64,000 nt of DNA. It comes from Spinellus fusiger (lineage: Eukaryota > Mucoromycota > Mucoromycetes > Mucorales > Phycomycetaceae). Each line of letters begins with the position of its first letter. Position 1 is the stretch's first letter. The DNA lies in NCBI GenBank assembly GCA_025094145.1, contig JALLLS010000094.1:59425-123424 (forward strand), in the 5' to 3' direction. The notes beneath the pieces were generated by a model. It ran no database searches and was not told the origin of the DNA. It saw nothing but the letters and a program-made list of their open reading frames with translations. The translations under genes were made by a program, and so were the position numbers. This document shows, in pieces, positions 59,584 to 64,000 of this stretch.

Positions 59584-62583
59584 ATGGGACAGGCATTTTC
59601 CAGCAAAAAGACAGTGGAAACCGTACCTACTTTAGGAAAAAGAAGAGCTAGTGAGGAGATTGCACCACAGTCAAAGAAAAGCTGCCAAGATGGCATCATC
59701 ACCATGGAGAAAATTGCTACTACTACTACCACTACTGTTGAACAAGTGATGACTGCTGAAGTGACTGTGACTGAGCAAGATGTGGGTATTGGTGCTTATG
59801 TCAATACAGAAACAAAGGGATTCGAGAGTATTCTTAAATACAGGTAAAGACAAGACGAGAGGGGAGGGGGCGAGAATAGGCAATAGAACTATGTTCTTTA
59901 ACACTGCTTATCTAGATGTGAGGACTTTTTGGTGAATGAAGTAGATATGGAGGGCAATATTGTACGACTCACCTCTATGGATGCACCAATGATTCCTTGT
60001 GTAGTGAGTGAAAGTTTGTCTTTTTTATTATTTTATTTTTAAATCATAGAAATAGTGGTGGTCATAGCAGCAGCAGTAAATGATGATACTATACTATATA
60101 TAAACAACTACTCAATATCCTCTCCTCTTTTGGCCTTAGGAAAAGATCATTTTGTCCGACGATGCACTCGATCAAGAAGTTGCAAGAGTCACCAATGTCG
60201 ATTTCTCAAAACAATTCCGTGAGTTATTGAATACTCCCAATGACTACTCATTGAGTGCTGTGACAAAGGTAGTGTTGTGTTTTGTGTACATGTAAAGAGA
60301 GAGAGAGAGAGAAATAGAAGTGTAATATTGTTTTACTTCTCAATAGGACATGTCAAGATCAGATCGTATTGCATTCTATACTGTTGTGGATAAACACATC
60401 ACTGGATCTTTTATAACAGAATACATTGATAATACACTAACAGCAAGATGGAAGAAACCTGATGAACCTGAGTGTAGGTTGATGTTGCTCTTTCTCTTTT
60501 TCTCTCTCTCTCTCTTACCAAATGTTCAACTGCCAAGGTTCTGTATTGACTCTTATTTTTCTATTTTCCCTTATACAGTGAAAAAGGACAGAGTCAATTT
60601 CAACACCACACCAGGAGAGTATATTCGCTTTTATGTTCAAAAGTCTGGCATTGATACTCCAGGTGCCGTGAACATTATAGCAAAGGCTGGAGGGTAAGCT
60701 AAAGATATGCCTACAGAGCATGACCCTGATCATCTTACTTTGTTCTACAGTACTCGTTTCTTGCCTAAACAGTTTGGCTATGCTGGATCAAAAGATGCCC
60801 GTGCTATTACTGTCCAGGAGATGACACTTCATAAATGCGACCCTAGATATGTCTATGCTATGAAGGATGCCCTGACAGAACGCGGTATCTATATTGGCAA
60901 TTATGAGTAAGTGTGGTTGGTGTTGATGTCTTTTGTAAGAAAAGAAAAGAAAGAAACATTGACATGTACTTTGCAATAGATTTGTAACCAATGGATTGAC
61001 ATTGGGTGATTTGAGTGGAAACCACTTTACAATTGTTTTGAGGTACGTCAAAAAAGAATAACACTTGTATAAAATAAGTACGTATAACTCATCCATTATA
61101 TTCTTAGAAATGTCACTGGTGCAAGTGAAGAAGACATTGTTTGTTCGTTGAAATCTCTCCAGGAACATGGATTTTTGAATTACTTTGGAATGCAGCGTTT
61201 TGGTACCAGCAGTATTGGCACCCATGAAATTGGTCGTGCCTTGCTTGCCATGGATTACGAGAAGGCATCTGACCTGATGTTAATGCCTCGCTCTGGTGGT
61301 AAGTGAAATAAGATACAAGCCATACAGGTGTCTAAGCAGAAGGGATTCTACATTAGATCGACCAGATTATGCAGAAGCAAGAGAATACTGGAAAACGACA
61401 AGAGATCCTGCAGGTGCATTGTCTCGATTCCCAGGACACGCTTTTGCCGAGAAAAAACTTCTTATTAGCTACACGAGATACCCCAATGATCATGAAAGAG
61501 CATTCAGAAATGTAAGTTGGTAGGATACTATAGGATACTATAGGTTTCTATGTGGATTTAACCTGGCGGCTTTTTCTTTCTTTCTTTCTTTCTTTCTATT
61601 CATTCAATTCATCTTTCACAGTTGCCCAAGAACAACTTGACGTTGTATTATCATGCCTACCAATCATATATTTGGAACTCTGTAGTCACTGAACGTATAA
61701 GACTGTATGGCCATAGCAAGCCTATGGTGGGTGATTTGGTATTGGCCAAAAAAACAGGTACTGTCAAACCTCGAGGTGATTCTAATGCTGGAAAGAGAGA
61801 CCCTAGTACTGTAAGTAACAACACAAAATTAGCAGTAGTCTATTGAAACTATCTTCTAACTCTATCATTAAATAGCATAAAGAGGCAATCGCTCTTAAAG
61901 AAGAAGACCTGGCTTCATATACAATTTGGGATGTTGTTTACCCCGTACCAGGAAGCAGATCGAAATTTCCTAAGAATGCAGTATATGAAATTTATAAAGA
62001 ATTATTGGGTGAGTCTATGAATAATCTATATCTTTTTCTGTTGATCGATTTTTATTAATTTTTTTACAGCCAAGGACAATATTGATATCAGCAAGTTGCA
62101 AAACAGCTTCAAGTAAGACCTACCATTATATACAATGTTAAATGGTATTAACTTCTATTTTATAGGAAATTCAGTGGTGATTATAGACACATGATGTCTA
62201 AACCAAAAAACATGTCATGGTAATAGCACTTTATAGAGCATATAAGATGTGCAGCTGTATTCATACTCTACAATGTGATTAGGAAATTCATCCGCTACAA
62301 TGATCCAGAAAGTAAACTTTTCAACACAGACCATGATAAGCTAGTATCAGTTCCTGAGCCTAAAAGTATTGATGGTATGTTCTTTGATCCACCTACTCGT
62401 AGTTGGCCCTAACACATACACTTTTTCTTCTGTTGATTTATTGTATCCGTTGTAGATGGAAAATACATGGCATTAGCTGTAGAGTTCACCCTTGGCACTA
62501 GCCAATATGCCACCATGGCCCTGAGAGAGATTATGAAGTCAGATACATCTTCAAAGGCACAGTCAAAACTTGTCCATCAATAG
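59584..62583 (+). CDS. PUS7: tRNA/mRNA pseudouridine synthase Pus7 (TruD family)
   Basis: Fifteen exons, 640 aa: 59584-59843, 59916-60003, 60140-60268, 60347-60473, 60579-60693, 60751-60906, 60980-61042, 61108-61298, 61357-61511, 61622-61810, 61876-62008, 62070-62112, 62166-62219, 62283-62374 and 62456-62583. It isomerises specific uridines in tRNA, snRNA and mRNA. The catalytic Asp lies in YAGSKDARAITVQ (exon 6). Other TruD motifs are RCEDFLVNEVD, NHFTIVLRNVTGA, HGFLNYFGMQRFGT, YYHAYQSYIWNSVV, YPVPGSRSKFP and the C-terminal VEFTLGTSQYATMALREIM. Every junction is in phase. The N-terminal 80 residues, with Lys/Arg-rich and Thr/Val-rich parts, are probably a disordered nuclear-targeting extension. 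Intron 9 has a TTTC microsatellite and is part of the downstream duplication. Confidence 0.95.
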
Positions 62584-62846
62584 ATTGCATGATTTCTTTC
62601 TTTGTTATTCTCTTGAATCTATTGCATAATAAAACATAATTCAAGTACGAATTTATTTCTTCCGACAGTACTTGTTTTGTTTTTTAGCTCTTATAATTTT
62701 GACCATTTTTCTTTGTATTTCTCTAATTAGCTTAACATGGATCAAAAAAGACAACGAAGAAAGCAACAGCCCTCTGAAAGGGCTAGGATGTACCAGAGAT
62801 GGTCCAAGAATAGAGAATACATAGGTTGCTGAAGCAAAGGATGAGC
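62584..62846. other. PUS7 3' flank
   Basis: An AATAAAACATAA sequence near 62628-62640 is a candidate polyadenylation signal. No gene supported before the duplicated segment. Confidence 0.5.
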
Positions 62847-63129
62847 TAGCTACACGAGATACCCCAATGATCATGAAAGAGCATTCAGAAATGTAAGTTG
62901 GTAGGATACTATAGGATACTATAGGTTTCTATGTGGATTTAACCTGGCGGCTTTTTCTTTCTTTCTTTCTTTCTTTCTATTCATTCAATTCATCTTTCAC
63001 AGTTGCCCAAGAACAACTTGACGTTGTATTATCATGCCTACCAATCATATATTTGGAACTCTGTAGTCACTGAACGTATAAGACTGTATGGCCATAGCAA
63101 GCCTATGGTGGGTGATTTGGTATTGGCCA
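62847..63129 (+). pseudogene. Exact 283-bp duplicate of an internal PUS7 segment
   Basis: Identical, base for base as far as I can see, to 61466-61748: the end of exon 9, all of intron 9 with its TTTC microsatellite, and most of exon 10. The offset is 1381 bp. Because the intron is included, it arose from DNA, not from an mRNA. It begins inside a codon and has no start, so it is a gene fragment. The sequence diverges abruptly at both ends. Confidence 0.95.
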
Positions 63130-64000
63130 GAAACATAGGGGGTCTTCTGTTTTAGAAGAGAATTCAATGGATCATAACAAAGAGGTCTTATCAGTACCTC
63201 TTTTATGTCTTTTGCAGTGTATCGTCTCCTTTTTATTTACTTTGTTGGTTTAGCTGTACACAGAAGAGTTACACTCTGGTTGCAAGTGTACTCTACAAAG
63301 AATAGAAATCCAATGGTAGTCAATACACTGAGAGTTCATTTACTATCCTTTTATTTATACAATTTGAAGTTTGAACAGAAAACTCATTTAACCTACAACA
63401 AGGATGCTGTTGACTGTTTAGTGTTAATGGTGATAAAGAGTGAGCTTTATTTTTAAATAAATAAATAATAATAATAATAAAAAGAGATGTTTTTTATAGT
63501 GGTTTCTATGTCTATGTTTCTTATGTTGAATAATAGAAAATGGAGTTTTGGGCCTGCTGATCAAAACTATATAAATAATGATTTGAGATAACCCCAAAAA
63601 CATCTATTTCTTTTGTTACATTTTTCTTTTTTGCAATAGCCCCTCTTCTCTTGACGGACATTCTTTATTCCTTATTCTTTGGCTCTACTGATTCACTCTT
63701 AACCTTGTATTTGTACAACTAGACACGGCCTAAATACCCTTAATGCTTGTTGAGTCACATGTTGAAGTTATACAAACCCAAACAGAACGAGAGATGGATA
63801 AACAAGTACACATTATTCTATGGAGTCTAATGAAATCTTCATATAAAGAGAGAAGGATGTACTTATTTAAATGAACCTACGATGTATACTGTGAGCCTAT
63901 TCTATCTTTACAATAATAATCCCCATAGAGAAGTGTATGTCTCACTATTTATGTTTTTATCTACAGTAACTGGTTGTTAACATGCTCTAGAATCAAAAAT
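63130..64000. other. Right end of the window
   Basis: An open frame at 63205-63456 follows a TTTTGCAG acceptor-like site at about 63217 and reads VYRLLFIYFVGLAVHRR and onward. It has no ATG start and no motif I recognise; it could be an exon of an unknown gene or chance. The remainder is AT-rich with no supportable feature. Confidence 0.4.

Noticed and set aside
1000..64000. CRISPR array or bacterial insertion
   Set aside because: Tandem repeats here have no unique spacers of constant length, and all recognised genes have spliceosomal introns and fungal relatives.
1..64000. tRNA and rRNA genes
   Set aside because: I looked for B-box-like GGTTCGAATCC sequences and rRNA cores and found none convincing; a covariance-model scan would be decisive.

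Overview
This is nuclear DNA from a fungus, most likely an early-diverging AT-rich one (Mucoromycota, probably Mucorales). Evidence: short GT-AG introns (mostly 44-100 nt) in almost every gene, fungal families (vacuolar amino-acid transporter, OPT oligopeptide transporter, SPX-EXS protein, Pho80-type cyclin, TAM41, Rpn8, Cdc16, Pus7), many microsatellites, and relics of Fanzor (eukaryotic TnpB-like) and Tc1/mariner elements. The lineage is an inference; no rRNA or tRNA gene was seen.

Layout. 1-5.8 kb: almost gene-free, with a 9-nt minisatellite. 5.9-18.3 kb: rhodanese/TrhO-like protein, AVT3-like transporter, MFSD1-like MFS transporter, membrane-anchored GDSL esterase, and a homeodomain gene split by an in-frame TAG. 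18.4-19.9 kb: first copy of a 1.4-kb repeat holding a Fanzor C-terminal relic. 21.0-31.9 kb: dense block with OPT transporter, TAM41, 6-pyruvoyl-tetrahydropterin synthase, RPN8 and a CofD/YvcK-like protein. 32-42 kb: repeat island with a TA-flanked, terminal-inverted-repeat (TIR) element holding a second type of Fanzor relic, an inverted fragment of its right end, a small secreted protein gene, the second copy of the 18.4-kb repeat, an antisense Fanzor fragment and a decayed Tc1/mariner transposase. 42.2-52.7 kb: CDC16/APC6, SYG1/XPR1-like phosphate exporter and a cyclin. 52.7-59.6 kb: gene-poor, with the second TA-flanked element. 59.6-63.1 kb: PUS7 and an exact 283-bp copy of part of it.

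The genes are ordinary housekeeping and transport genes and do not form one pathway. SYG1/XPR1-like and the Pho80-type cyclin are neighbours and both belong to phosphate-related families, but nothing beyond adjacency links them here.

The most interesting signal is the mobile layer. Two near-identical 1.4-kb elements (33584-34985 and 57591-58997) begin and end with CACACC-type TIRs, are flanked by TA on both sides, and carry the C-terminal half of an intron-containing Fanzor nuclease whose first RuvC aspartate appears to be replaced. A separate Fanzor lineage is scattered in three pieces, one of them beside a Tc1/mariner transposase relic. All exon models were built by eye from splice signals, reading-frame phase and remembered family motifs; no database search was run.
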